Shown piece by piece: positions 44,987 to 59,400 of a DNA stretch of 64,000 nucleotides (position 1 is its first letter; each line of letters starts with the position of its first letter). The DNA lies in contig CM057344.1 in NCBI GenBank assembly GCA_030015575.1, forward strand, positions 188,745,044-188,809,043, read 5' to 3'. Origin of the DNA: Agapanthus africanus. Its lineage: Eukaryota; Streptophyta; Magnoliopsida; Asparagales; Amaryllidaceae. Position numbers and translations under genes: made by a program. Below the pieces are notes generated by a model, which was not told the origin of the DNA, searched no databases, and saw nothing but the letters and a program-made list of their open reading frames with translations.

Positions 44987-45115
44987 AAGAATTACTGTGA
45001 AGCCCGTACCCCTGAATCCACCAAAGTGCGGCGGAACCGCGGCATTAGCATGGCAATGCGGCGGTTCCGCGGCCATGTGATCTCTTCTTGCGTTGAATTT
45101 TGCACAGTAATTCTT
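44987..45115 (+). other. Long hairpin downstream of the primer site, element D
   Basis: Outer arms AAGAATTACTGTG and CACAGTAATTCTT pair perfectly. The inner part has CGGAACCGC facing GCGGTTCCG and a GCATTAGC/GCAATGC top that differs from A (GCAGAAGCC/GGCTTCTGC) but still pairs in part. Confidence 0.8.
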
Positions 45116-47338
45116 AGTTTTCAGTGTTGGTTTTTCTGGGAATTTTTAATATTTTTTCAAGAGTTGAATTTTCTGGGTTGTATTGGGGACTCGGTGTATC
45201 GATCGGATTGTCTAATTTTGTCAGTGTGTTTTTCCGGGTATTTTTAGAATATGTTAAAAAGTTCAACCGGATATAAATACCCATTTTTTCCCCTGCCGGG
45301 AAATTTCCAATTGTTGGATTTTTCCGTAGTTTAACGACGTTCTAAGTAGTGCAAGTAACGCGATGGTCCCTCTAGAAGACAACAAACCTTAACTCGATTA
45401 TGTGACTGTCTTGAACTGCCCTTTGAACCTTCGGGTTTGGGGCAGTACGGCGTGCCACATGTGAGGCGTTGGCTTGACCCTTCTACGGCTGGACCGTTGG
45501 TACTGAGACACGGACTGAATGCTGTTAGACTTATCTCATGTGTTGAGCTGTATCGGGAAAACTTGGGTGTTCGATTGTTCGATCGGAAAGTTTAACATTT
45601 TCTATCTTATCCGGAATGTGATACAATAATTGGAATTCACAAATAGTTATGAGATAACGGAATGAATATTATAAACATAGCAGTTTAGTCTCACTTGATC
45701 GGTTGCCACGGAGTTTTGATGTGATCAAAAGTCCGTCGCAATCACGTAGAGTACGCGGATACTCGCCGGATAAACTTAATAGAGAGCTACACTCCTTAAC
45801 CCCGACCAAGTGACTGTAGGAGAACCCCGTCGCCGAAAGCATCCGTTTGGGTGCTCGCGGTAGCGGTGTTCCGCCTTGGTGCACTTCGTCGACGGTATCG
45901 GGGGTGCGACCGTCTACTAAAGTTTGCGACGAGCATTCGATCAAAATGTCGGGAATCCTGTTGAATTGCCCGACTTGGTATTGAAAAGTGTTTTCGATAA
46001 TGAGACTAAAATGCGGGGTTTATAATTGTTAGGCATACGATGTCTAAGGAATTCATTTGATTAGGCATGCGATGTCTATGGAGGTTGCGGATTCCAACTG
46101 TTGTAGTTTTACACTTTCTTTTCTGTGACCGTAAGTGTAATATGTGATATCGCCGGTTTCGTTGCTATATGTCAACGACAATTGGGATGCGCATATTTAC
46201 TTACGTTGATGACATGTGATGTTATGTGTTGCTGGATATGTTATATTGGATCGTCGTGTTCGAATAGTCGGGGGGGTTTATATGAGATGAGTGTTTTTCA
46301 TTTTCATTCATGTAAAAACTTGTATGTAATATTCTTTTATTGGGGCACTTCCAGGTTGCGGGAGATGTCACCTTTTGTATATTATTTATTTTCCGCATTA
46401 GGATAGACCCAAGGAGGGGAGCACAAGTAGCCGGGTTCTAGGGTCCAGTGGGAGACCATCTCGAGGAGTCGAGTCCGGGTCTCCTAACCCTAGAATTGGT
46501 AGGGTTGCTTGCCGCTCTCGTAGGGGTCTAGGGGTGTTGGATTGGCTATTCATCACGACCGTGGAATCCGTGTTTTATACTGGCTCGTATTGAAAACACG
46601 GACGTCCTAGTATATCCAATATTTCATATGTTTCTTCTGCTGTGATTTATCTGTGATGTAATCATATGATGTTCTGTGACAGATATTATATATAGTATAT
46701 ATGATATATTATATAAGCGTTGCTTATGTTTTACACCCGCGCTAGCCCTGCCTCATTCTGGCGTTAGTTACCTAACCTAACGGTGCAGACGGGACATCGA
46801 GGCGAATGCGGATGGCATAAGCGTACGTTATATTTATCTGTGATGTTTAGGTGGACTTAAATGATGGGATATTCATTAATGAGATTAATGAAAGAAAATA
46901 AACCTAATTGATGTTGTGGAATCGAATTTCAAAATAAAACAGGTAGCTACAGTTCTTGCTTTGCATCGCGGTGTTCATTATAGAACATCCTGCACCTTAT
47001 TCGATGAGGAAAGGACCGAGATCCCTTCACCGGGAGTGACTCCTTTAGCAATAACTGGCAGATGCTACACACTCGGTTTGTCTTTTGATCGCTTCTATAG
47101 TTTCCGCTTTGCACAGTGATATATATGATATGTCCCGCACCTCATTCGACGAGGAAAGGGCCGACGATCCCTTCACCGGGAGTGACCCCTTTAGCAAAAC
47201 TAGAAAAGCTTCGAAAAACATTCCATTTTAAAAACCATTTGATTCCGCAACGAGATCAAGTTCAAAGCGTTAAAGGTTTTCATAAAAACCATTCGCAACC
47301 CTCCGTCATTTTAGGAAGTAGAATACTTAGTATTCGTG

Positions 47339-47543
47339 CTGTGTTTGTTGACCTTAGTTAAGGCACAGTGTACGGTAGCTAAGTGATGTCTTCCTACACC
47401 GCATATGATGCGATTAGTTAGGACAGTCGCGTGACTTTGTTGACCTTAGTTAAGGGTCATGTGGGTGGGTCTAATTAATCACGAAATGACGGGTAGAACT
47501 TGACTAGTGCTTATGATTTGTTGACCATAGTTAAGGTCATAAG
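47339..47543 (+). other. Triple stem-loop array, element D
   Basis: Stem-loops lie at 47339-47368 (CUGUG/CACAG), 47429-47462 (GCGUGAC/GUCAUGU, with G-U pairs) and 47510-47543 (CUUAUGA/UCAUAAG). The inner stem is UUGAC/GUUAA, with loops CUUA, CUUA and CAUA. Confidence 0.75.
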
Positions 47544-47846
47544 TGCTAGGGGTAAAAACCTTTATCAGGAGTTTCAAGTGTTGAAATTTGCAATGAGATT
47601 GCATACCTTCTATGTGATAGTTGGATCCCGATACCTACTGCGAGTAATTGTTACTTCAAAGTACCGACACTGGCCTGGCTGAAAGATTGGCGAACTTGTA
47701 GAGTGTAATTAATCCCGGCTAGTCTTTCCTTTTAAGGTTTGAAGGAAGATTTGATAAAAACAGTGGGAGCCATCCTGATTAGATAAAATATATAACCAGT
47801 CCGATCTTGCAAGAGCGCACGCAGAGTGTTTTCTTCTCTCTCTCCA

Positions 47847-50568
47847 GGTAGAGACCATATCACGCCTTAATCAAGATAATAATATGGATGTTTTGACCGA
47901 ACCCGCTTGTTATACTGAGCTGGGGAACGTTGGTCCCGCTCCGACTTATAATTGTTATAAGGAAGAGCAGGAATAAGGGAATACCAGAATTCCTTTGCCG
48001 CCCAAACGAAGAAAGTGCATATGATGCATTTCCTTCGGGTGTGTTCATTACAAAGAATTGTTTTCTCAGTATCCTCTGCATCCTGGGTATTTGATATCGG
48101 ATCAGGATCCCAGATATGTAATCTGTTACATAGGGCTACAAAAGGGTAGAAAAACTGAGAACGGGTGATAAGTTTCATGAGACAGAAAATGGGGCAAGTG
48201 TTGCAGCCAAGTCTGTTGGTCACTGTCACCCTGTATTACCAATACATTGATTCTGAACAAATGCTATTAGATACCGAACCTGATATAAAAAATCATATCA
48301 ATATCTTTATTTATTAAAGAAATGATAAAATTTTGTATTGTTGGATAATGTTATGAACATTTCCTATATCAAAAGTTGATCGGTTCAGGCACGTTATCTA
48401 AAAGCATTGATGTTCTAAATCAAACTACAGTTCCTAGTATACGGAACACACACAAGAGGAAGAGTTCAGAAATGAACGAATCATTCTTGGGGCATTGTAG
48501 ACTAGGTCATATCAATGCGACCCGACTGGGTGAAGTTACATTTTAGATGCATATTTAAATCAGTTTGAATTTACATCTTGTGAAACTTGCCAGTCATGTC
48601 ACAAAGATAAGATGACCATAGCTCTGTTTGTTGGAAACAGAGAAAGAGTTAGTAAACTCTTGGGACTGATACATGATGATGTATGTAAGGTCTCCTGTCT
48701 ACACATGCCAGGACTGGTTCTTTATACTTTATTATATTCTCTGATAATCTCTCATGATTCAGTCATATGTTTCTGTTGAAACATAAGTCCGAAACTTTTG
48801 AGGTATTCACAAAATATAAGTTAGAAGTAGAGAACCAATAACCGGGTATAAGTATTATGTCCTATGATGAGATCAGAGAGGAAAATACTTTTGCATAGAA
48901 TTCCTGGACTATTCTAAAGGAGAATGAGATTCTCTCTCGGTGTTACTCCTCTGTATACACCACACCACTACGGTGTATCGGGGTGGAGCAATCACACAAT
49001 ATTAGATATGGTGTGCTCTATGATGAGTACTACTGAGTTTCCTATTTTCTTTTTGGGAGTTATGCGCTTGAGAAGATGCATACCTATTGAATTAGGTTCG
49101 AATCAAATCACTGCCTACCATTCCATATGAGATATGGTATGGGAAGAGCCCATCTCTTAAGTAAGTTAAGATTTGGGATTGTCCGGCCTATGTCAAAAGC
49201 AAAATCCGGAAAAGATCGAGGCACGGTCAGTTCTGTAGAACTGGAAAGGTTCCAGCTATACAAAACTGCTAATGATTTGACAGAACCAAAGGATTCAATA
49301 GTTTACGACGAACCTCAGCCTCTCCACCGATCTGGTAGGGTTCCTCATCTGCCTGAGAGACACTTCGGTTTCTCGATGACAGTGAGAGCGAGGAATGCAT
49401 CATGAGATGATGACCCAACTAGTTTCGAGCAGGCCATCGAGAGTAGGGACTCTGTAAGAATGGCTGGATGCTTAGCGATCTGAGATGGAATCCTTATACA
49501 CCAACAAAGTATGGACTTTGGTTGCTATATCTGAAGGGTTAAATCCCCATCAGGAGCAAGTATATCTTGAGAAGATTACTTGGTGTAGATGGAAAAGTTG
49601 AGACTTTCAAAGCTAGACTTGTTAAAGGTTTTAGTCATCAACCAGGTGTGGATAATGATGAAACCTTTTCTAGGGACTATGCTTAAGTCCATCTAGATCC
49701 TACTTGCCATTGCTACATACCATGACTACGATATCTGGTGGTTGGGTGCCATGACTACTTTTCTAAATATTGATTTAGAAGAGAACGTCTATAAGAACAC
49801 AGCCAGAGGGCTTCGTAAACAGTGGGAGCAGCGGAAACGTGCGCAAGTTGCTTTAGATAATGAAGCAGGCATCGCGGAGTTGGAACGTCTGTTTTGATGT
49901 GATAGTCAAAGTGTTTGACTTCATCAAAATGGTAGATGAACCTTGTATATACAAAAAGGGTAGTAGGGAGTATGGTGGTGATCTTCGTATTGTACGTATA
50001 CAACATAATCTAGATAGGAAAAGAGTTTCCTATACTACGATCGGTCAATCTCCTATTATCACATGGATTCTCCAAATAGGATAAAGGTGATACCTTCTCG
50101 ATCCTGGGGAGAATCGCTGGAAAAGTTCCAGAGTGATAAGGACGACTGAATGTCAGTCGCAGGCATTGTCTTTACCCTCAATAAAGGGACGGTATGTTGG
50201 AAGAGTTCCAAGCTAGATACCGTGGCAAACTAGACGATAAAGGCTGGTAACATCGCTATTTAAAGATACTACCAAAGGGGTAGTTTGGGTGTATATTGGT
50301 TCGTAAGATGAACGAGGTTCCTACCATTGTGTGACAATGGAAGTGAGGCTTTGGCCCTAAAACCCTGGTCCCATCAGTGACCCAGACATATTCTGAGGCA
50401 GCATCACCTGATCATGGAGATAGATGATCTCCAGGATGATCGAGGACAGGAGAGTAGACTCAGAGGACAACACGGCGGATCCACTCACGAAGGCCTTTTC
50501 CCAAAGAGAGATTTTTTAAGGGATGGTTGAGTATGTGATACTGCAACCACTGCTGCAGATGGCCCTAG
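47847..50568 (+). pseudogene. Degenerate gag-pol of element D
   Basis: Gag stub with ATA start, protease relic (SGSGSQICN at about 48098), pre-integrase, integrase (YTPHHYGVSGWSN at about 48955: Gly where Glu is catalytic), RT (VYKNTARGLRKQWEQ, the shared frameshift, about 49790) and an RNase H tail. The YVDD equivalent (about 49990) has decayed to YVYNI in this copy. The deletions after RT and the NPGE/RNase H join (about 50103) are shared with A, B and E. Confidence 0.9.
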
Positions 50569-50582
50569 TGCAAATGGGAGAT
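50569..50582 (+). other. Polypurine tract of element D
   Basis: TGCAAATGGGAGAT, one base different from A, B and E. Confidence 0.88.
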
Positions 50583-51391
50583 TGTTAGTTATATGTGTGC
50601 CCTAGAGGCCATTACTGTACATTGGATGCATATTGTAGTGGATGCTGGGACATATATAGGTAGGACTTTCTTGCTCGACATGATAGTACGCTATCTGGTT
50701 TCTCTTTATCTTAACATGTATACTTTCTGTCTCTCTGATTACATGTTGATAAAGCCCTTAGGATGTGTACTCGACTTCCAGGACTATGATGCAGATCATA
50801 CTAGTGGGGTCTGGGTAGTCAATGAGTACATCCTTCAATGTTCCTAGTCGTGGGAATATCGAGACGGGGCATCGATATTCCAGAGTAGACTAGCATATAT
50901 CTTCTCGACCCATGTGATGGGCGATGGATGATCCCATATCCATTGGTGTTTGACATCAGAGATGGTATACGGGTGCTCAGTGGAGACTGGGTACACTGAA
51001 CGGACTCGCCGAGAACTCCCAGATGGTATTATACCTCACGTCAGATGGCAGTTCTCTGGTGACACTGGTACAGCTTAGTCTGTTGACCCGAGATCGTCAT
51101 AGAGTCTTGTGTGTCTTCCACTGTGCTTTGATTTCCACCCTACCACGGCTCTACCGAGGCGTGCAAACAGGTGGTTTTTGGGTATAGTCCCGATTCACAT
51201 GGAGGCAATGAGCGATAGGAGGGGATTCGTCTCTCCCGGTATTGGGGGTTGATGTTGCGCTATGCTCGACTGTCCATAACAGGAAATCCCTGGCCAGGGT
51301 TGCAGTGACCTACTGGTAAGTGTTATCAGTAGTTTCACACATGTCATGGACTTCACGTAGGCATGACTTATCAAGCTATTTGGGTCTGATG
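50583..51391 (+). repeat. 3' LTR of element D, first part
   Basis: Starts TGTTAGTTATATGTGTGCCC. It is cut by element E and continues at 61611-63019, giving about 2218 bp in total. Confidence 0.95.
51387..51391. repeat. Target-site duplication of element E, left copy
   Basis: tgatg matches 61606-61610. Confidence 0.95.
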
Positions 51392-53597
51392 TGTAGGGTT
51401 CCTAGGCACTCCCAAGAGGTCTCACAAGGCATCGAACATGCCATTTTCAAATTTTACGGTGCCTACAAACCCTAAACTACGGATCGATAACTAGATGTCT
51501 AGGCGAAAAGAACTAGTTAACAAATTAACTAATGAGAATACGGAAATACAACCTTTGTAGATCCGGTGCTCCACCTCCATAGCTCCGCAACGAAGTCCTC
51601 TCCGCTGTCCAAATCAAATCCGGGCTCTAGAGTCGGCTTCGTCGGAGAAAAAGGGAGCTAGGTCGTCGATGTCCATGCCGAAGATGATCTACGTCGAGGC
51701 ATCGCTAGATCAAGCTCACAACTTCACCAAGTCAAGAAACTTGTGAAGTAAACACACTCTACTACTTGGAAAGAGGTAGAGGATGAAGAAATAGGAAGTG
51801 GGTAGACTTTAGTTCTGGATTTCTCACTCTTTTCCAACAATCACTATTGATGGAGCTTGGTTTTCTTCACTTGAAGAATGAAGAAGATGAAGAAGAATGT
51901 TATGATAAGTTAATTAAAAACAATAGAAATATCAAAACTTATCATAATGTTAACTAGAGTTAAGTGTAGAGAATGAATCATGGTTAGTGGGAATGGTTAG
52001 GGTTAAGGATGAGATAAGAATGGTTGACTTGATCAAAGATTCATGAAGCTTCAACTAAACTCCAAATTAAGCCACCATTCTTTTCTCCTCTTTTCCAAAA
52101 TGAATAAACAAATAAATAAATGAATAAATAAAGGAAATGAAACCCTAACCATGGTTTAATTCTTTGCACTTAACCAAGTAATCATGTATCATCAAACATG
52201 ATACAATCAAATGCACAAAATCATATCGCATATGTAATGCGCACACCCGAGTGAGAAAATCCATTTAAAGTGAACCAATACTAGTTAATGCAAAGTAATA
52301 TATCAAATATATAATTATACATTAAATCATTAAATCAACACTTGATTCAATGATCCGGTCATGTCGCACACAACCGACTAGTATACAATGTATCGGCTTA
52401 TCGAATCAACGCTTGAATCGATAACTAGGTTATATCGCATACAACCATTCGATACATTCATCGCGAGAATGGAATACGGTATCACATACTCGCATTATTC
52501 TCGGTCCCGCACATATCTCATATGCGCTCCTATTTCGTTTCGCTTGAGCCAGGAAACCTCTGTGTAGGACTCTAAAGACTCGTCAATACGCCGGCAGCGG
52601 ATGATGATCATATCAAACACCCACAAGCCGCAAGCGGTCTGCTAAACGTAACGGCCACCCGGGTATTGAGCGATCTGAAGATCGACGAGCAAGCCCGCTC
52701 ACACTCCAGTGAATCCGACCAGTAACACTACCGTACAGTCCGGTCTGATCGTCTGATATGTCGCATATCTCGCCTAGGGGTGGTAAACGTCAGACCCCAA
52801 TAGCTCGATAAGTCGTGTCGATATGAGGCTCATAACGGGTCGAGAAACTACTGGTAACACTTACCAGCAATTCTTTGAGCAGCCCTGGCCAGGGACTTCC
52901 TGTTATAGCCAATCGAATACAGTGCAACATCAACTCCCTATACCGGGAGAGACGAATCCCCTCCTATCGCTCATTGCCTCCATGTGACTCGGGACTGTAC
53001 CCAAAAACCACCGTTTTGCACGCCCTCTTGGACGTGGTAAGATGGAAATCAAAGCACAGTGGGAACCACATAAGACTCTATGACGATCTCGGGTCAACAG
53101 ACTACTCTGTACCAGTGTCACCAGAGAACTGCCATCTGACGTGAGGTATAATACCATCTGGGAGTTCTCGGCGAGTCCGTCCAGTGTACCCAGTCTCTAC
53201 TGAGCACCCGTATATCTCCTCTGATGTCAAACACCGATGGATATGGGATCATCCATCGCCCATCTGTATGTGTCGAGAAGGTACACGCTAGTCTACTCTG
53301 GTATATCGATGCCCCGTCTCGATACACCCACGACTAGGGACTTTCAAGGATGTACTTATGGACTACCATGTCCCCACTAGTATGATCCGCATCATAGTCC
53401 AGGTAGTCAAGTACAGATCCTAAGGGCTTTACCAACATGTAACAGAGAGACAATCAGTATACACGTTAAGGTAAAGTTCAACCAGATAGCATACTATCAT
53501 GTCGAGCAAGAAAGTCCTCCCTATATATGTCCCAGCATCCACTACAATATGCATCCTATGTACAGTAATGGCCTCTAGGGCATACATATAACTAACA
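51392..53597 (-). repeat. 3' LTR of element E
   Basis: 2206 bp, sense ends TGTTAG...CCCTACA. About 15 substitutions plus one single-base indel against 59401-61605. Confidence 0.97.
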
Positions 53598-53611
53598 ATC
53601 TCCCACTTGCA
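53598..53611 (-). other. Polypurine tract of element E
   Basis: Sense TGCAAGTGGGAGAT. Confidence 0.9.
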
Positions 53612-56252
53612 CTAGGGCCATCTGATAGCAGTGGTTGCAGTATCTCATACTCAACCATCCCATAAAAGTCTCTCTCTGGGAACAGGCCTTTGTGAGTGGA
53701 TCCGCTGTGTTGTCCTCTGAGTCTACTCTCCTAACCTCGATCTCCCTGGAGATCAACCATCTCCATGATCAAGTGATACTGCCTTAGAATATGTCTGGAT
53801 CACTGATGGGACGGACGTTCCTTGGCATAAGCCACAACTCCATTGAGGGTAAAGACAATGCCTGTGACTGACATTCAGTCGTCCTTATCACCCTGGAACC
53901 CTTCCAGTGATTCTCCCCAGGATCATGTGATACCATCTCGCTTCGACAAGTGAGAATCCTAACATCCATTTAGATCTATCTCATAGATCCAAAATCCAGG
54001 AGTTAGTAGATATCATTATGGTCCTATATGGAGAATCATTGTGATAAACGGAGATTGACCGAGCGTAGCATAGGAAACTCTTTCCCCATCAAGAGTATGT
54101 CATCCACGTACTCTACGAGAATCGTCACCATACTCCCTACTACCTTTTTGTTTATACAAGGTTCATCTACCATTTTGATGATGTCAAACTCTTTGACTAA
54201 TTCATCAAAACAGATGTTCCAACTCCGCGATGCCTGCTTTATCCTATATAAAGCATCTTGCACATGTTTCCGCTGCTCCCACTGTCTACGAAGCCCTCTG
54301 GCTGTGTACTTATAGACGCTCTCTTCTAAATCATCATTTAGAAAAGCAGTCATGGCACCCAACCGCCAGATATCGTAGTTATGGTATGTAGCCGTGGTAA
54401 GTAGGATCTGGATGGACTTAAGCATAGCTACTTGAAAAAGGTTTCATCATTATCCATACCTGGTCATTGATGCAGACTTTTAACAAGTCTAGCTTTGAAA
54501 GTCTCAACTTTTCCATGTACACCAAGTAATCTTCTCAAGATATACTTGCTCCTGATGGGGATTTAACCCTTCAGATATAGCAACCAAAGTCCATACTTTG
54601 TTGGTGTATAAGGATTCCATCTCAGATCGCTAAACATCCAGCCATTCTTACAGAGTCACACTCCTGATGGCCAGCTCGAAACTAGTTGGGTCATCATCTC
54701 ATGATGCAATCCTCGCTCCCACTGTCATAGAGAAATCAAAGTATCTCTCAGGTGGGTGAGGAACCCTACTAGATCGGCGGAGAGGCCGAGGTTCGTTGGT
54801 ATCTACTGAATCCTCTGGTTGTACCAAATCATCTGCTGTAGTTTGTATAGCTGGAACACTTCCAGTTCTACATAACAGACCTTGCCTCGAGCTTGTCCGG
54901 ACTTTGCTTTTAGACATAGGCCGGACAACCCCAAATCTTAACTAGCTTAAGACACGGGTTCTTCCCTTTCCATATCTCATATGGAGTGGTAGGCAACTGA
55001 TTTGATTCGAACCTATTCAATAGGTATGCAACTTCTCAAGTGCATAACTCCCAAAAGGAAATAGGTAACTCAGCAGTACTCATCATAGAGCACACCATAT
55101 CAAATAGGGTGTATCTGCTCCGCCCCGATATACCATCGTGCTATGGTGTATGCGGATGAGTAATGCCGAGAGAGAATCTCATTCTCCTTTAGAATAGTCC
55201 AGTATTTCCGTGCTCAAGTATTCTCCTCCCTGATCTCATCATAGGACATAATACTTATACCCGTGTTTTGGTTCTCTACTTCTAACTTATATTCTGTGAA
55301 TATCTCAAAAGGTTCGGACTTGTGTTTCAACAGGAACATATGACTGAATCTTGAGAGATTATCAGAGAATTTAATGAAGTATAAAGAACCAGTCCTGGCA
55401 TGTTCAGACAGGGGACCTACATACATCATCATGTATCATCCCAAGAGTTCACTAACTCTTTCTCTGTTTCCAGTAAACGGAGCTATGGTCATCTTATCTT
55501 TGTGACATGACTGGAGAGTTTCACAAGATGTAAATTCAAACTGATTTAAATATGCATCTAAATGTAACTCAGCCAGTCGGGTCGCATTGATATGACCTAG
55601 TCTACAATACCTCAAGAAGGATTCGTTCATTTCTGAACTCTTCCTCTTGTGTGTGATCTGTATACTAAAGAACTGTAGTTTGATTTAGAACATCAACGCT
55701 TTTAGATAACGTGCCTGAACCGATCAACTTTTGATATAGGAAATGTTCAAAACATTATCCAACAATACAAAATTTTATCATTTCTTTACTAATAAAGAGA
55801 TAGATATGATTTTGTATATCAGGTTCGGTATCTAACAACATTCGTTCAGAATCAATGTATTGGTAATACAGGGTGACAGTGACCAACAGACTTGGCTGCA
55901 ACGCTTGCCCCGTTTTCTGCCTCATGAAACTTATCACCCGTTCTCAGTTCTCTACCTTTCTGTAGCCCTATGTAACTGATTACATATCTGGGATCCTGAT
56001 CTGGTATCACATACCCAGGACGTAAAGGATACTGAGAAACAGTTCTCTGTAATGAACACACCCGAAGATGATGCATCAGCATGCACTCTCTTCGTTTGGG
56101 CGGCACGGGAAATCTGGTATTCCCCAATTTCCTGCTCTGTCTTATAACAATTATAAGTTGGAGCGGGACCAACGTTCCCCAGCTTAGTATAACAAGCGGG
56201 TTCGGTCAATATCCGTATTATTATCTTGATTAAGGCGTGATATGGTCGCTAC
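53612..56252 (-). pseudogene. Degenerate gag-pol of element E
   Basis: Same relic as A, B and D, and the best preserved RT of the four (ALYRIKQASRSWNICFDELVKEFD and EYVDDILLMGK readable in one frame, 54036-54425). The Gag ATG is ATA, about 230 Gag codons are missing, the integrase Glu codon is a Gly codon (about 55125), and the RT frameshift and RNase H joins (about 53850-53920) are the family ones. It has a larger extra gap in the RNase H part than A or B. Confidence 0.9.
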
Positions 56253-56684
56253 CTGGAGAGAGAGAGAAGAAAACACTCAGCGTGCTCTCTTGCAAGAATA
56301 GATTGGTTTTATTTTATCTAATCAGGATGGCTCCCACTGCTTTTTATCAAATCTTCTTTTAATCCCTAAAAGGAAAGACTAGCCGGGATTAATTACACAC
56401 TACAAGTTCGCCAATCTTTCAGCCAGGCCAGTGTCGGTACTTTGAGGGAGGTCCCCCGTGCTTTCGCACGAACCTAATTAATGTAAACCTCGTTTTCCCA
56501 GAGGCGTAACCCCGTTGACACCTTTCTAGACACCTACTTGATCGGCTAATTGTAATGTATAAAACTCTCCCAGGAGTAACTCTTACTCGCAGCGGGTATC
56601 GGGATCCAACTATCTCATAGAAGGTATGCAATCTCATTGCAAATTTCAACACTTGAAATTCCCGATAATATTTTGCCCCTAACC

Positions 56685-56895
56685 TCCTATGACCTTGACA
56701 AAGGCCAACAAACCATAGGATGCTAGTCAAGTTCAACCCGTCATTTCCTGATGGAATTAAACCCACCCGCACGGCCCTTGACAAAGGCCAACAAGGTCGC
56801 ACGACTACCCTAACTCAATCTGCATCATATGCATAAGCAGATAAGCACCAGTTAGCTACCGCACACTGCGCCTTGACAAAGGCCAACAAACGCAG
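56685..56895 (-). other. Triple stem-loop array, element E
   Basis: Stem-loops lie at 56685-56720 (UCCUAUG/CAUAGGA), 56769-56802 and about 56876-56895 (CUGCG/CGCAG). The loop is CUUU in all three, as in A. Confidence 0.75.
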
Positions 56896-59110
56896 CACGA
56901 ATACTAACTACTACTTATCTGAAATGACGGAGGGCTACGACAGGTTTTTCTGAAAACCTATTGCGTAATGAACATGATATCGTTGTAGGATCGAATGAAT
57001 TTTTAAAATGGAGTGCTTTTGAGGCTTTTCTAGTTTTGCTAAAGGAGTCACTCCCGGTGAAGGGATCGTCGGTCCTTTCCTCGTCGAATGAGGTGCGGGA
57101 TATATCATATATATCACTGTGCAAAGCAAAAACTCTTAAAAGCAATCAAAAGACAAACCGAGTGTGTAGCATATGACAGTTATTGCTAAAGGAGTCACTC
57201 CCAGTGAAGGGATCTCGGTCCTTTCCTCATCGAATAAGGTGCAGGATATATCACATATACCGCTATGCAAAGCAAGAACTGTAGCTACCCTTTTTAATTT
57301 TGAAATTCGATTCTACAACATCTTAGGTTTCTTTTATTTCATTAATCACATTAATGAAGTTCTATCATTTAAGTACCTAATCATCACAGATAAATACGAC
57401 GTACACTTATGCCATCCACATTCGCCTCGATGTCCCCTCGTGCACCGTTAGGTTAGGTAACTAACGGCAGAGCAGGGCAGGGCTAGCGCGGGTGTAAAAC
57501 ATAAGTAACGTCTATATAATATATCATATATACTATATACTGTATCTATCACAGAACATCTCATGATCACATCACAGATATCGCAGCAGAAGAATCATAT
57601 GAAATATTGTATATACTAGGACGTCCGTGTTTTCAATACGAGCCAGTATAAAACACGGATTCCACGGTCGTGATGAATAGCCAAACACACACCCCTAGAC
57701 CCCTATGAGAGTGGCAAGCAACCCTACCAATTCTAGACTTAGGAGACCCGGACTCGACTCCTCGAGTTGGTCTCCCACTGGACTCCAGAACCCGGTTACT
57801 TGTGCCCTCCTCCTTGGGTCTATCCTAGTGCGGAAAAGTAAATAATATACAAACGGTGACTACTTCCGCTACCTGGAAGCGCCCCAATAAAAGAATATTA
57901 CATACAAGTTTTTACATGAATGAAAATGAAAAACACTCATCTCACATAAAAACCCCCGGCTATTCAAACACGACGATCCAATATAACATATCCAGCAACA
58001 CATAACATCATATGTCATCAACGTAAGTAAATATGCGCATCCCAATTGTCGTTGACATATAGCAACGAAACCGGCGATATCACATATTACACTTACGGTC
58101 ACAGAAAAGAAAGTGTAAAACTACAACAGTTGGAATCCGCAATCATCTCAGACATCGCATGCCTGACCAAATGAATTACTTAGACATCACATGCCCAACA
58201 ATTATAAACCCCGCATTTTAGTCTCATTATCGAAAACACTTTTCAATACCAAGTCGGGCAATTCAACAGGATTCCCGACATTTTGATCGAATGCTCGTCG
58301 CAAACTTCAGTAGACGGCTGCACCCCCGATACCGTCGACGAAGTGCACCAAGGCGGAACACCGCTACCGCGAGCACCCGGAGGGATGCTTTCGGCGACGG
58401 GGTTCTCCTACAGTCACTTGGTCGGGGTTATGGAGTGAGGCTGTCTATTAAGTTTACCCGGCGAGTATCCGCGTACGCTACGTGATTGCGACGGACTTTT
58501 GATCACATCAAAATTCCATGGCAACCGATCAAGTGAGACTAAACTGCTATGTTTATATCATTCATTTAGTTATCACATAACTACTTGTGAATTCCAATTA
58601 TTGTATCCCATTCCGGATAAATAGAAAATGTCAAACTTTCCGATCGAACAATCGAACACCCAAGTTTTCCCGATACAGATCAACACATGAAACAAGTCTA
58701 GCAACATTCAGTTCGTGCCTCAGTACCAACGGTCCAGCCGTAGAAGGGTCAAGCCAACGCCTCACATGTGGCATGCCGTACTGCCCCAAACCCAAAGGTT
58801 CAAAGGGCAGTTCAAGACGGTCACATAATCGAGTTAAGGTTTGTGTCTTCTAGAGGGACCATCGCGTTACTTGCACTACTTAGAACGTCGTTAAGCTACG
58901 GAAAAATCCAACACTTGGAAATTTCCCGACAGGGGAAAAATTGGGTATTTATATCCGGTCGAACTTTTTAACATATTCTAAGATTTATCCGGAAAGCCAA
59001 ACAGACAAAATTTGATACCCCGATCGAAACACCGAATCCCCAAAACAACTGCAGAAATTCATCCCTTGAAAAAAAATATTAAAAATTCCCAGGAAAACCA
59101 GCATACAAAA

Positions 59111-59244
59111 TTAAGAATTACTGTGCAGAATGACACGCACAAAACGACAAAGACGCCGCGTTTCCGCCGCACGAGACAGGCTCGTGCCGCGGAAACGCGG
59201 CTCAATGAAGGAATCAGGAACTCGAATTTTGCAGTATTCCTTAA
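59111..59244 (-). other. Long hairpin downstream of the primer site, element E
   Basis: Inner arms GCCGCGTTTCC and GGAAACGCGGC with GCACGAG/CTCGTGC at the top pair well. Outer arms around TTAAGAATTACTG and CAGTATTCCTTAA pair imperfectly. Core bases differ from A, B, D and G. Confidence 0.78.
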
Positions 59245-59387
59245 AATTTCATGCTGATTTCACTGAATATTTTTATTATGGAAAAATGCACTGTTTTGAA
59301 AAAAGTACAGAGAGCAAGTTTAGTTTGGGGTTCTGGGTTCGTTCGGACTTCAAATTCCGTCTGGACTTCGCCTAAGGCTCTAGCTAG

Positions 59388-59399
59388 GCTCTGATACCA
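59388..59399 (-). other. Primer-binding site of element E
   Basis: Sense TGGTATCAGAGC, one base from the 5' LTR. Confidence 0.95.
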
Positions 59400-59400
59400 C

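Larger units (their letters stand above)
44843..47846 (+). other. Leader region of element D
   Basis: No credible gene. A long hairpin lies at 44987-45115, a CGTTAG/CTAACG inverted repeat near 46760-46785, repeated 60-bp segments near 46990-47050 and 47133-47195, triple stem-loops at 47339-47543, and a pyrimidine tract with CCAG at 47825-47846. Compared with A, about 140 bases are missing at 47655, including the GAAA hairpin. Confidence 0.8.
56253..59400 (-). other. Leader region of element E
   Basis: No credible gene. A pyrimidine tract with CCAG lies at 56253-56275, a GAAA hairpin at 56457-56470, triple stem-loops at 56685-56895, repeated 60-bp segments near 57045-57105 and 57190-57250, a CCGTTAG/CTAACGG inverted repeat near 57446-57468, and a long hairpin at 59111-59244. 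Confidence 0.8.
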